Positions 1-7,713 of a stretch of 41,868 nt of DNA are shown in pieces; position 1 is the first letter of the stretch, and each line of letters opens with the position of its first letter. The translations under genes were made by a program, and so were the position numbers. The stretch lies in the NCBI RefSeq assembly GCF_004119445.1, contig NZ_QICI01000056.1, positions 1-41,868 of the forward strand, written 5' to 3'. The stretch comes from Chryseobacterium sp. CH21. Lineage in GTDB: Bacteria > Bacteroidota > Bacteroidia > Flavobacteriales > Weeksellaceae. The notes beneath the pieces were generated by a model, which saw only the letters and a list, made by a program, of their open reading frames with translations, searched no databases and had not been told where the DNA came from.

Positions 1-53
1 AAAAATAAAATGAGTGTCCTGAATGCGGTAAGAAATAAATTAGTACACAGAAT

Positions 54-87
54 AATGGCTGTCATCAATAGAAAACAGCCATTTTTA
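54..87 (+). terminator. Rho-independent terminator at left edge
   Basis: Nine-base arms AATGGCTGT (54-62) and ACAGCCATT (75-83) face each other across a 12-base loop and run into a short T tract. This suggests that a plus-strand gene ends just upstream, mostly outside the window. Confidence 0.55.
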
Positions 88-143
88 CAAAAAGAAGAAT
101 TTGTGTCAATAAAAAATTCAAATTTCTCTTGTGTATTAACATA

Positions 144-251
144 GAAATCTTTGCGTTTTCCAACTAAACTTTTTTTATTGATGTTTTTTGGAAAATCGCA
201 AAGGCGCAAAATACTATTAAAAAGACTGCTATAAGGCGCAAAGATTTTATC
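144..251 (-). repeat. Intergenic repeat, copy 1 (inverted)
   Basis: Read on the minus strand from 251, this ~108 bp block starts GATAAAATCTTTGCGCC and continues through TTTGCG..TTTTCC. It matches copy 2 at 2015-2124 with scattered mismatches. Both copies carry internal inverted words (AATCTTTGCG and CGCAAAG), so each can fold into a long hairpin. The two copies face each other around the beta-lactamase-like gene and the lipoprotein gene. Repeats rich in GCAAAG/CTTTGC words are common between genes in Chryseobacterium; what they do is not known to me. Confidence 0.6.
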
Positions 252-306
252 TCCGATAAAATTTAATAATGTTTATTTCAAATACTTTATATGACAATTT
301 TTTGAT

Positions 307-1344
307 TTATTTAGCCGTAATTGCTTTCAGAACTACATTCTTTATTGCAGCTTCTTTAAAACTCCAGTATTCACGGTTTTCAGGCATTTGATTTTCAAGG
401 ATAACCAAAGTAGTATCGGAGGAAGGGAAGTATGCATTCAGGCAGGTAAAACCATCTCCAAGACCTGTCACTGCATAATAATTCAGTCCGGCTTCTTTGA
501 TAAACCTCACATTATACCCGAATCCCATGCTTTCTTTTCCAAATACATCATGTTGAGAACGGGTAGAAGGAGTCATCATTTGTTTCTGAAATTCTGGGGA
601 GATAAGCTTACCTTTAAATAATGCCTGATCCCACTTAGCAAGATCCTGTACGGTGGAAATGATCCCTGCTGCAGGAGCAATATCATCGTTCAGAAATGAT
701 TGTTTCACTTTTTCAAACTGATTGTTTTCATTCATATAACCAGGAACGAGAGATTGATTATTCTTTGTATTGTAAACAAAAGTGTGATCCATTTTCAGTT
801 TTTTGAAAAGAGAAATGGCAAGTTCTGTGAAGCTTTTTCCGGTTGTATTTTTAAGAATTTCTCCAAGCATCATGTAAGAGAGGTTACCATATTTGAACTG
901 GGAACCTGCTTTGAAAACAGCAGGTTTCTCAAGATTGGTAATTCCGTGAGTATGGTTCAGAAGATGATGTATCGTAACCGTATCTGTCCAGGTTTGGGTA
1001 AGAGAAGGGAGGTATTTTTTGATAGGAGTATGAAGGTTTAGTTTTCCCTGTTCGGCAGCCTGTAAAATTAAGACGGCTGTCACCTGTTTGGAATTTGACA
1101 TAATTTCAAACTGATCATCTGTTTTCAACGGAACTTTTTTCTCAAAATCTTTGTAGCCATTGGTTTTCAAGTATTGTACTTTTCCTTTTTGAGCTACTAA
1201 AACCACTCCGTTGAACTGAATAGGGCTGGAAGCAGTGATAATGCTATCGATTTTATGAGCATAAGCGTCTTTTTTCTGAGCTGTTGCGGTAATAGATAAC
1301 AAGGTAGAAAATAGACCTGTGAAGAATAATTTTTTTATGGTCAT
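307..1344 (-). CDS. Secreted serine beta-lactamase-like hydrolase (class C / PBP4* family)
   Basis: A 345-residue exported protein of the class C beta-lactamase / esterase / penicillin-binding-like superfamily. Residues 1-23 form a signal peptide ending TATAQ. The nucleophile motif SxxK is read as S83-N-S-K86, and the second motif YxN as Y152-G-N. The HTHGI segment near residue 131 corresponds to the family's HTSGL. A Gly-rich TGLGDGF segment near residue 295 sits where the third motif (KTG or HxG) is expected. Such proteins hydrolyse D-amino-acid peptides, esters or beta-lactams in the periplasm, and substrate cannot be read from sequence. The gene is transcribed alone and diverges from the lipoprotein at 1455. 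A possible minus-strand -7 box, TATATTTG, lies at 1398-1405. Family is confident; true beta-lactamase activity is not implied. Confidence 0.85.
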   Translation of the reverse strand: MTIKKLFFTGLFSTLLSITATAQKKDAYAHKIDSIITASSPIQFNGVVLVAQKGKVQYLKTNGYKDFEKKVPLKTDDQFEIMSNSKQVTAVLILQAAEQGKLNLHTPIKKYLPSLTQTWTDTVTIHHLLNHTHGITNLEKPAVFKAGSQFKYGNLSYMMLGEILKNTTGKSFTELAISLFKKLKMDHTFVYNTKNNQSLVPGYMNENNQFEKVKQSFLNDDIAPAAGIISTVQDLAKWDQALFKGKLISPEFQKQMMTPSTRSQHDVFGKESMGFGYNVRFIKEAGLNYYAVTGLGDGFTCLNAYFPSSDTTLVILENQMPENREYWSFKEAAIKNVVLKAITAK

Positions 1345-1454
1345 TATATATTTTTATTATTGAAAAAGTAAGGGATGTAAGAAATAAAAATGATTTTCAA
1401 ATATAAGTAATTCCAGTTTTCTTTTATTTCAAATATTGTAATAATTTAGCTGCT

Positions 1455-1967
1455 ATGAAAATTAAAACTATTAGCCTTTTTATCATTTTTATCTCATTTA
1501 TTTCCTGTAAAAAAGATAAAGAATACCCGAAATATGTTGAGCTGGAATCGGGGAACGGAACCTATTCACTTTTTATCAAAGAGGGAACTTTTGAATTTTT
1601 AAAAACGAAACATGTAAGTCATGATCAGATCGTAACAGCATCTTTCTCAGAAGGCAAATATAAAATATCTGGCGATGAACTGATTTTGAATAGTGATAAA
1701 GGGAAAAAGTATATTTTCAAAATCGGGAATGATTCTGAACTGATCCCTGAAAAAATGGATTCCCTGAAAGACCTGAAAGGATTATATCCTGTTCAGATTC
1801 TTCATAACAATAAAATGCCAAAAGAAATGGGGCGTCTGGATTCTTTAGGAAGAAAAAATGCTTTGTGGCTTTATTTTAATGAAAAAGGGAAGGTGATTAA
1901 CCAGCGGTTATATAAAAATGGCGAGCTGGTAAAAGATCATTACAAATCTGATATTATTATAAAATAA
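1455..1967 (+). CDS. Small lipoprotein of unknown function
   Basis: A 170-residue protein with a lipoprotein signal: hydrophobic residues 5-18, then the lipobox ending at Cys19 followed by KKDKE, as is usual for flavobacterial surface or periplasmic lipoproteins. The mature part is rich in Lys, Asp and Glu and has alternating beta-like segments. Its last 45 residues (LDSLGRKNALWLYFNEKGKV.., then LYKNGELVKD) resemble one or two MORN-like YwqK repeats, in which short 'G..xG.w..y...G' hairpins stack. No enzyme motif was seen. The ATG lies about 6 bases after a TAATTTAG sequence that resembles a -7 box, so the leader would be very short. Divergent from the beta-lactamase-like gene. I do not recognise a specific family. 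Confidence 0.7.
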   Translation: MKIKTISLFIIFISFISCKKDKEYPKYVELESGNGTYSLFIKEGTFEFLKTKHVSHDQIVTASFSEGKYKISGDELILNSDKGKKYIFKIGNDSELIPEKMDSLKDLKGLYPVQILHNNKMPKEMGRLDSLGRKNALWLYFNEKGKVINQRLYKNGELVKDHYKSDIIIK

Positions 1968-2014
1968 ATAATCTGCAATAGACTTGAAAATAAACAGTAT
2001 TCAATTTTATCACA

Positions 2015-2124
2015 GATAAAATCTTTGCGCCTTATAGCAAGCGTCTTAATAGAATTTTGCGTCTTTGCGTTTTCCAATTATATCTTTCTTATTTGTGTTT
2101 TTTTGAAAACGTAAAGACGCAAAG
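2015..2124 (+). repeat. Intergenic repeat, copy 2
   Basis: Plus-strand copy of the repeat described at 144-251, starting GATAAAATCTTTGCGCC and ending with a run of GTAAAGACGCAAAG. Inside it TTTGCGTCTTTGCG and CGTAAAGACGCAAAG are near-perfect inverted words, giving a strong hairpin. It lies between the converging ends of the lipoprotein gene and the SusD gene. Confidence 0.6.
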
Positions 2125-2218
2125 TTTTTTAAATCCTATGTATAATTTTAAGGCGCGAAAAAATCAAAGATTTTTAGCAGGTGAAAGTCAAAAATTATCA
2201 GCACTTTACCTTAATCCA

Positions 2219-2251
2219 TAAAAAAGGCACCACTTACAAGTAAATGGCGCC
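2219..2251 (-). terminator. Terminator of the SusC-SusD operon
   Basis: On the minus strand GGCGCCATTTAC pairs with GTAAGTGGTGCC (one G-U and one mismatch) across a two-base loop and is followed by T6. It lies about 45 bases after the SusD stop codon. Confidence 0.7.
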
Positions 2252-2293
2252 TCGTCACTGAATATATTTGAATGTAAAATTGTTTCTGTTTAT

Positions 2294-3757
2294 CTACTCA
2301 TTCTGTTTGATTTGTGGGTTATTATTAATCTCTTTATTAGGAATCTGGAATCTGAATTTATCAAGGGTCAGGTTGAATCTTCCAAAAGTATGATTCGTTC
2401 CTGTGTATACTCTTTCTAAAGGAGTATTGAGTCTTTTCATATCAAACCACGCATAACCTTCGCCCCAAAGTTCTATTCTCTTTTGCAGGACAATCTCATT
2501 AATCAGCTCGCTGCCTGATTTCGTAGACAATGTATAAGCCTGATCTCTTTTTGAAGTAATGCTAAACAAGATTTGTCTTGCTTCTGCTTCCCGTCCCTGT
2601 CTGGCAAGGGCTTCAGCCTGAATATAATACAGAGAAGAAGCTCTGATGTAAATATAATCTCCTTCAAAAAGAGTTGGATCTTTAAACTTCCAGCTTACGT
2701 AAGGAGGATAATTTTTTGTTTTTCCATTAAAAGTATATGTTGCATTCTGGCTTCCATTGAAGACTTTCTTACGGTAATCTGTTGCCGGAATGGCTTCATA
2801 AAGACGCTTGTCTATCAGTTTACGGATCTGTGCAGCTCCGGCATACCCTTCGTTGGTATTATCAAACATCGAGAAGAAGGAAGCATAATAATTCCCAATA
2901 CTCATGGTGGAAATCGTATTATGAAAACCCCATATTACCTCAGGATTATTAATGTTGGAAAATCCCGTGTTGGTATAATCATCTTCGGTCATCAGGGCAA
3001 TTCCCTGCTTACTTTCCTCAGCGTATTTGGCTGCTTTGATGTAATCTCCAGTTTCCAGAAATACTTCTGCTGCAATAGCTTTAGCGGTTCTTTGGTCTAT
3101 CTGGGCTCTGGAAGGACGGGCATAGGTATCCAAAAGCGAAACAGATTCTTCTATGTCTTTTTTGATTTGTGTATACACTTCAGCAACCGTTGATCTCGGA
3201 AGTCCCTGACTTGGATTAGCTGCGGTGAGAACCAATGGAAGTCCGGGCTCAGACTGGTGTCCGTTATAATCATTGGCATAAAAGCGAACTAGATAAAAGT
3301 AAGAATAGGCTCTTAAAGCGAGCAGCTGTCCTGCAATGGCTTTGTTTTTTGCATTGGCATTTTTATCCAGACCATCCAGCAGCTTGTTGATCACAAATAT
3401 TCTTGCATAAAAAGTGGTCCACACAATCTCAGAAGCAATATTACTGGCATTGGTGGCTTCGTAATTATAAAACATTCCTAAATGCTGGTTGGTAGACTGG
3501 ATCACATCATTCGACATGAGGTCGGATCCCGCTTTTATTCCCATGATTCCAAAATCTGAGTGAACGGTAGTACCGCCAGCACCATTGCTGCGAAGATCAA
3601 GATAGATCCCACCCAAGATTTTTTCAGGACTGTTAGCGTCATTATTCAGTTGTTCTCCGGAAATATCTCCTTCCGGCAACGTATTGAGATCATTAGCACA
3701 ACTGGTAGCCAAAAAACTTAGGGTTGCAGCTGTTATAAAGTATTTTATTGTGTTCAT
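2294..3757 (-). CDS. SusD/RagB-family outer-membrane nutrient-binding lipoprotein
   Basis: A 487-residue SusD-like protein, the surface lipoprotein that caps a SusC-type TonB-dependent transporter and binds its ligand. The lipobox ends at Cys20 (SFLATSC-AND). The N-terminal half holds the TPR-like helices typical of the family (for example QLLALRAYSYFYLVRFY around residue 145). The C-terminal half ends with the conserved LQKRIELWGEGYAWFDMKR segment near residue 430 and a short tail of NxPQIKQN type. Length is normal for the family. It begins 10 bases after the SusC stop, so the two genes are co-transcribed. Ligand specificity is not visible: no glycosidase, sulfatase or peptidase lies next to the pair, so carbohydrate use should not be assumed. 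Confidence 0.9.
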   Translation of the reverse strand: MNTIKYFITAATLSFLATSCANDLNTLPEGDISGEQLNNDANSPEKILGGIYLDLRSNGAGGTTVHSDFGIMGIKAGSDLMSNDVIQSTNQHLGMFYNYEATNASNIASEIVWTTFYARIFVINKLLDGLDKNANAKNKAIAGQLLALRAYSYFYLVRFYANDYNGHQSEPGLPLVLTAANPSQGLPRSTVAEVYTQIKKDIEESVSLLDTYARPSRAQIDQRTAKAIAAEVFLETGDYIKAAKYAEESKQGIALMTEDDYTNTGFSNINNPEVIWGFHNTISTMSIGNYYASFFSMFDNTNEGYAGAAQIRKLIDKRLYEAIPATDYRKKVFNGSQNATYTFNGKTKNYPPYVSWKFKDPTLFEGDYIYIRASSLYYIQAEALARQGREAEARQILFSITSKRDQAYTLSTKSGSELINEIVLQKRIELWGEGYAWFDMKRLNTPLERVYTGTNHTFGRFNLTLDKFRFQIPNKEINNNPQIKQNE

Positions 3758-3767
3758 TCCTGTTCTT

Positions 3768-6721
3768 TTAAAAATTAAGTTTAAACCCTAAAGAGACACT
3801 GGACAGCAGAGAATAACGATAAGCATCAGAAACTCCTGTCAGTGAAGCTCTTGGATCATATCCTTTTCTCTTTGACCATAGGTATAGATTGTTCCCCGTC
3901 ACATAAATTTTCAGTCCTGATAATCCTGCCTGTTGTGCAAAACCTTCGGGAAGCTGATAGGAGAGGGTTACATCCTGAAGACTGATATAATCCGATTTGA
4001 TCAGATAAAGTGTTGAATTTCCGTTCTGGTTCGTAGCCGTAAGATCTACTCTTGGCAATGCAGCTGTTGGATTTTCCGGAGTCCAGGTTTTATCCAGATC
4101 CGTAGAATAGTTGGATCCATAGGTATCAGAATGGAATAAGCTTCTGTAAATATCATCATAGCCATAACCTCCGAACTGGTACGCAAAATTCACTGCCAGA
4201 TTGAATCTTTTATAGCTGAAATCTGTCCCAAATCCTCCATATACCTTTGGAATGGCAGACTTTCCTGTGTTATAATCGGTAGCTTCCTTATAATTATTGG
4301 TTACTGTTCTTTCTTCCTTTTGAGTAGCAGGATTAATTGTTGTACGGTACCACAAAGCATCACCATTCTCAGGATTCACTCCGGCAAATTCTTTAAGGAA
4401 ATAGGTGTAGCGGTCTCCTCCTTCTGTTAAGATAAATAATCCGCTCACCAGACCTGTATTTCTCTGCTCAGCAGGTAATCTGGTAATCTTATTTTTATAA
4501 TGGGTAGCATTCGCATAAAAGCTCCATTGGAATTCATCTCCACGAAGGATATCAATATTGACATTAGCCTGAACACCTCTGTTCGTCATATCTCCGATAT
4601 TTCCGTACTTCACATAGGAACCCGCATTGGATGGAGGAAGAGGAAGCGTGTAGATCATATCCGAAACTTTCCTTTCAAAATAATCAGCATTCAGGTTAAT
4701 TCTGTTTTTTAAAAGTGAAATTTCAAAACCGGCATTCAGGTTTTTGGAAGTTTCCCACTTTAAATCCTTGTTTCCCTGTTTTTTTAGAGATAAAACAGGT
4801 TTGTCATTCCCGAAATTATTGATTCCGTAGATATCCTGATAAGCATAGTAATCTCTGGAAGAGCCGCTTAAAAGAATGTTATCATTTCCCTGCTGGCCAT
4901 AAGAAGCTTTTAATTTTAAAGAATTAATCACGCTGTTGTCCTTAAGAAAATCTTCTTTTGCGATATTCCATGCCAATCCCAGTCCATAGAAATTTCCCCA
5001 TCTGCTCTCCGGAGAAAATACAGAAGAACCGTCTCTACGAATGTTAGCATTGAAGAAATATTTACCATCATAATCATAGAGTAATCTCGTGAAATAGCCT
5101 TCTACAGCATATTCATAACCGCTTCCTGATAATCCGGTAATTTTCACGGCATTATCAAAAGCTTGTGAGTCAGGTAATAAAAGCTGCTGTTTTGATCCTG
5201 AAAAACCATCATCTTTTATCTTATTCAGTTCATGTCCTACAAGGAGGTTAAAGCTGTGATTTCCCAGTTTTTTCTGATAAGTAAGCAACTGCTGGTGGTT
5301 CAGTGTATATTTAAAGTTTGAACTTTGCGAAATAGTTCCTCCTACAGAAGAGGAAGTTCCTCCTTCCGTATTTCCGAACTGAAGGTTTCTTGTATTTTCG
5401 AGATAAGCACCAAAATTATAGGTAAAGTCCAGTCCTTTGATGATTTCATAATTTAGCCCAAGATTAAGATTGGTCACATTACTTACTATTTGTGATTTAT
5501 TCTTCTGAAGGTTACCTACAGGATTTTCAAATACTGCATAAGATCTTGTAGCTCCGTTAGGTCCTTGTCCGTCTCCATAATCATATAAAGCATTTCCATA
5601 ACTGTCATAAAGCCTTTGGTAATTGTTGTCTCTCAGGAAAACAGGGTAGAAAGGAGCAATGTTTCGGGCAAACTGGAAAGGGTTGGAGAAACCTCCGGTC
5701 TCACCGAAATCCTGCTTGCTGTAAGTGTAGGATAAAGCACTGGTTAGTTTCAGTTTTGAAGTGATAGCGTAGTCTACATTAGATCTGATCCCGAATCTTT
5801 CAAAACCTGACGAGATTAAATATCCTTTATCATCAAGATAATTAAGGGAAGTATAAGATTTTACCTGATCCCCGTTGGCATTGATCCCTACCGTTGCTTC
5901 TCTTCTCAAAGCAGGTCTGAAAAGCAGTTTCTTCCAGTCATCCTGATACAATAATTTCGCATCAGAATTAAAAGAACCATCCTTTGATATCAACTGATTA
6001 AACGGAACATTATACACATTATACCCAAGTTTGGTCAATGCTGAAAGCCCCACATCATGAGGAGAAGGGCCTGAAGGAACAGCTCCCGGTTGTTTCAGTC
6101 TTGCAATTTCACCAATTCTGGCTCTGTTGTAATAAGCTGTATAATAATCCTGCGGAGAAGTATAGACGGAATAATCCTCAATAGATCTGAAGTTGACCCC
6201 TGTTTTTACATCGGCCTCAATACTTACGCCTTTACTTTTTCCTCTTTTGGTGTTCACAATAATCACTCCGTTGGCCCCTCTGGAACCATACAGAGCATTT
6301 GAAGAGGCATCTTCCAGAAAAGAAATACTTTCAATATCCGATGCCGCAATACTGTTCAGGTTTCCGCTGTACGGGATACCATCCAATACAATTAACGGAT
6401 CGCTGGAAGCGTTGATAGATCCGATTCCTCTCATTCTGATGGTGGGCTGGGAACCTGGCTGGCCTGAGGAAATCACCTGTACCCCAGCCACTTTTCCTCC
6501 AATTCCCTGAAGAATATTTCCATTTTGAAGATTAGAAAGATCTTTAGCCTTCAGCGACTGTACAGATCCTGTAATCTCTTCTTTTTCTGCTTTCCAAAAG
6601 CTACCACCACTACTTCTTTGATGGAGGTTTCTTTGGAAAGACTGTCTTTGCTTTGGGCAAAACCATATTCCGCGAACAGCAGTAAGGCCAATACACCAAG
6701 CTTGCATTGTTTCTTTTTCAT
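3768..6721 (-). CDS. SusC/RagA-family TonB-dependent outer-membrane transporter, frameshifted near its start
   Basis: TonB-linked outer-membrane porin partnered with SusD. The plug domain follows the N-terminus almost directly (GKVAGVQVISSGQPGSQPTI.., then GSRGANGVIIVNTKRG), with no carboxypeptidase-like domain, and a ~750-residue beta-barrel follows. The ATG at 6719-6721 opens a good signal peptide (MKKKQCKLGVLALLLFAEYG, then FAQ). That frame fails at a run of only five T (plus strand 6582-6586). With one more A on the coding strand the protein reads ..VVVVAFGKQKKEEITGSVQ and is 984 residues long. An uninterrupted reading that starts at 6707 has a nonsense N-terminus and no signal peptide, so it is not the natural start. 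The lesion may be an assembly error or a real inactivating mutation. Family call is certain; functional state is not. Confidence 0.9.
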
Positions 6722-6786
6722 TATATTAATCTAGGTTTAAAACTGAATTGTGTATTACTGCTGATCTCTCCGTAAGAAATAATGAT

Positions 6787-6810
6787 TCCCTGCCTCCTTT
6801 TTCAGGGAGG
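6787..6810 (-). promoter_or_regulatory. Leader hairpin with two exclusive pairings upstream of SusC
   Basis: In the minus-strand transcript, UCCCUG can pair with CAGGGA (6 bp; plus-strand 6787-6792 with 6803-6808), or CCUCC can pair with GGAGG (6793-6797 with 6806-6810). The two pairings share bases and exclude each other. The hairpin lies between the Cys/Met-rich small ORF and SusC. The following AUUAUUUCUU is only moderately U-rich, so an attenuator is possible but not shown. Confidence 0.35.
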
Positions 6811-6915
6811 ATATAAAAAATGGAAGATTAAAATTTACAGGAGATATACCCGGATGAAAGAAGCCTTTAATTCCTTGGCTTTAATTCCTACAGTAATGAA
6901 TGTATCTTTTAAAAG

Positions 6916-7068
6916 TTAGCACATCATCATCATGCCCATCATAGCAAAGCACATGTCTTGAGAAATGCAATTGTGCTGTGAAGGGGCAGACATTCCACAA
7001 CAATTTTGCTGTGCAGAAGCTGCCGCCGTAATGGTGCATAGGTAAGAATTAAAGGTATTCTTATTCAT
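6916..7068 (-). CDS. Cys/Met-rich 50-residue ORF ahead of SusC-SusD (possible leader peptide)
   Basis: A minus-strand ORF with ATG at 7066-7068 and TAA at 6916-6918. It begins MNKNTFNSYLCTITAAA and ends in FAMMGMMMMC. It has six Cys (11, 23, 24, 34, 40, 50) and nine Met in 50 residues, including four consecutive Met codons followed by Cys just before the stop. It has no proper signal peptide or membrane helix. The bias towards the two sulfur amino acids, the position about 200 bases before SusC on the same strand, and the hairpin between them all fit a translated leader whose ribosome pausing could report Cys/Met supply. A small metal-binding peptide or a chance ORF are alternatives. No clear ribosome-binding site is seen, as usual in this phylum. 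Confidence 0.4.
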   Translation of the reverse strand: MNKNTFNSYLCTITAAASAQQNCCGMSAPSQHNCISQDMCFAMMGMMMMC

Positions 7069-7100
7069 GAGAATAAAGTTTATGATTTTTTTAACTGGGT

Positions 7101-7108
7101 CAAAATTA
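7101..7108 (-). promoter_or_regulatory. Candidate -7 box for the leader ORF / SusC-SusD transcript
   Basis: On the minus strand this reads TAATTTTG, matching the Bacteroidota -7 consensus TAnnTTTG. It lies 32 bases before the ATG of the Cys/Met-rich ORF. No TTG is found at the expected -33 distance, which would fit a promoter that needs an activator, perhaps acting from the palindrome at 7163-7177. Confidence 0.35.
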
Positions 7109-7162
7109 TTTAATAAATGACAAATCCCTATAAAAGGAGAGTATGAGATAAATCATATTAGT

Positions 7163-7177
7163 CTACTAAATTAGTAG
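7163..7177. promoter_or_regulatory. Perfect 15-bp palindrome CTACTAAATTAGTAG (operator candidate)
   Basis: Seven-base arms CTACTAA and TTAGTAG around a central A, in otherwise unstructured AT-rich DNA about 55 bases upstream of the candidate -7 box. The symmetry suggests a dimeric regulator. I cannot identify the regulator from this window. Confidence 0.45.
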
Positions 7178-7304
7178 GTTAATGGTTCGGATTTAGATTT
7201 TAATAAAATAATAAACTGATTATCAATTTATTGAATGAAATATTGTAAATGTTAAAAAATGATAAAAAAGTTAATTTTCAAGTGTGAATTAAAATTAAAA
7301 CCAG

Positions 7305-7327
7305 AAGTCTATTTGTTTTGTAGACTT
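7305..7327. other. Inverted repeat AAGTCTA / TAGACTT
   Basis: Seven-base arms with a nine-base spacer, followed on the plus strand by TTTTGTTTATTTT. It has the form of a plus-strand terminator, but no plus-strand gene precedes it. The GTCTA words are also found at the edge of the palindrome at 7163-7177, so it may be a second regulatory site. Confidence 0.35.
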
Positions 7328-7370
7328 TTTGTTTATTTTATAGCTGTATTCCATGAAAATGAGCATTAGA

Positions 7371-7473
7371 AGCTTTATCCTGCTATCCGCTCATACTCCT
7401 CACGCCAGGCTGCCACCTAGCTTAGCCTAAGCTCTTCAACGCTTGTTGCGGGGTAACCGCTGCTATCAGGGCT
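7371..7473. repeat. REP-like flavobacterial intergenic element
   Basis: Read on the minus strand the block opens AGCCCTGATAGCAGCGG and closes GCGGATAGCAGGATAAAGCT. This is the frame of a dispersed intergenic element I know from Flavobacterium and Chryseobacterium genomes. Its centre holds a perfect AGCTTAG-C-CTAAGCT palindrome (7419-7433). It encodes nothing, and its role is unknown to me. Confidence 0.55.
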
Positions 7474-7580
7474 AGAATAGAATTATAAATTATAAATTAT
7501 GAATTGCGAATGGAAGAAATATACTCAAACATCTGTGTTTATCTGTGTAATCTGTGGGAAAAATGAAAATATTCAATAGG

Positions 7581-7620
7581 AACGGGCTATTACCCTGAGC
7601 ATAGTCGAAGGAAGCCCGTT
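7581..7620. repeat. Hairpin repeat with CCCTGAGCATAGTCGAAGG core
   Basis: Arms AACGGGCT and AGCCCGTT enclose a CCCTGAGCATAGTCGAAGG core, a widespread short intergenic word in Bacteroidota. The preceding ATCTGTGTTTATCTGTG stretch (near 7531-7550) has a relative at about 15167-15193. Confidence 0.5.
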
Positions 7621-7660
7621 TACCAAAGATTAAAATTCATCAGGTTTCAGCTAAAACCTA

Positions 7661-7686
7661 AAAAAGAAGCCTGCCTCTTGGCAGAC
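7661..7686 (-). terminator. Terminator of the RND efflux operon
   Basis: On the minus strand GTCTGCC-AAGA-GGCAGGC (one T-G pair) is followed by TTCTTTTTT. It sits about 30 bases after the stop codon of the outer-membrane channel gene. Confidence 0.75.
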
Positions 7687-7713
7687 TCCTATAAAAACAA
7701 GATTGAAAAGAAT

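Noticed and set aside
1..38. Possible gene end reading ECPECGKK then stop
   Set aside because: Only nine codons remain open in this frame before an upstream TAA. A one-base slip could extend it, and the terminator at 54-87 fits a gene end, but there is too little sequence to support a call.
3768..6707. SusC starting at 6707 (MQAWCIGLTAV..)
   Set aside because: This N-terminus is out of frame with the true signal peptide that starts at 6719-6721; it has no export signal and reads as frameshifted sequence.
6940..6985. Run of His codons (HHHHAHH) on the plus strand
   Set aside because: It is the complement of the Met run in the minus-strand Cys/Met-rich ORF and has no start codon nearby.
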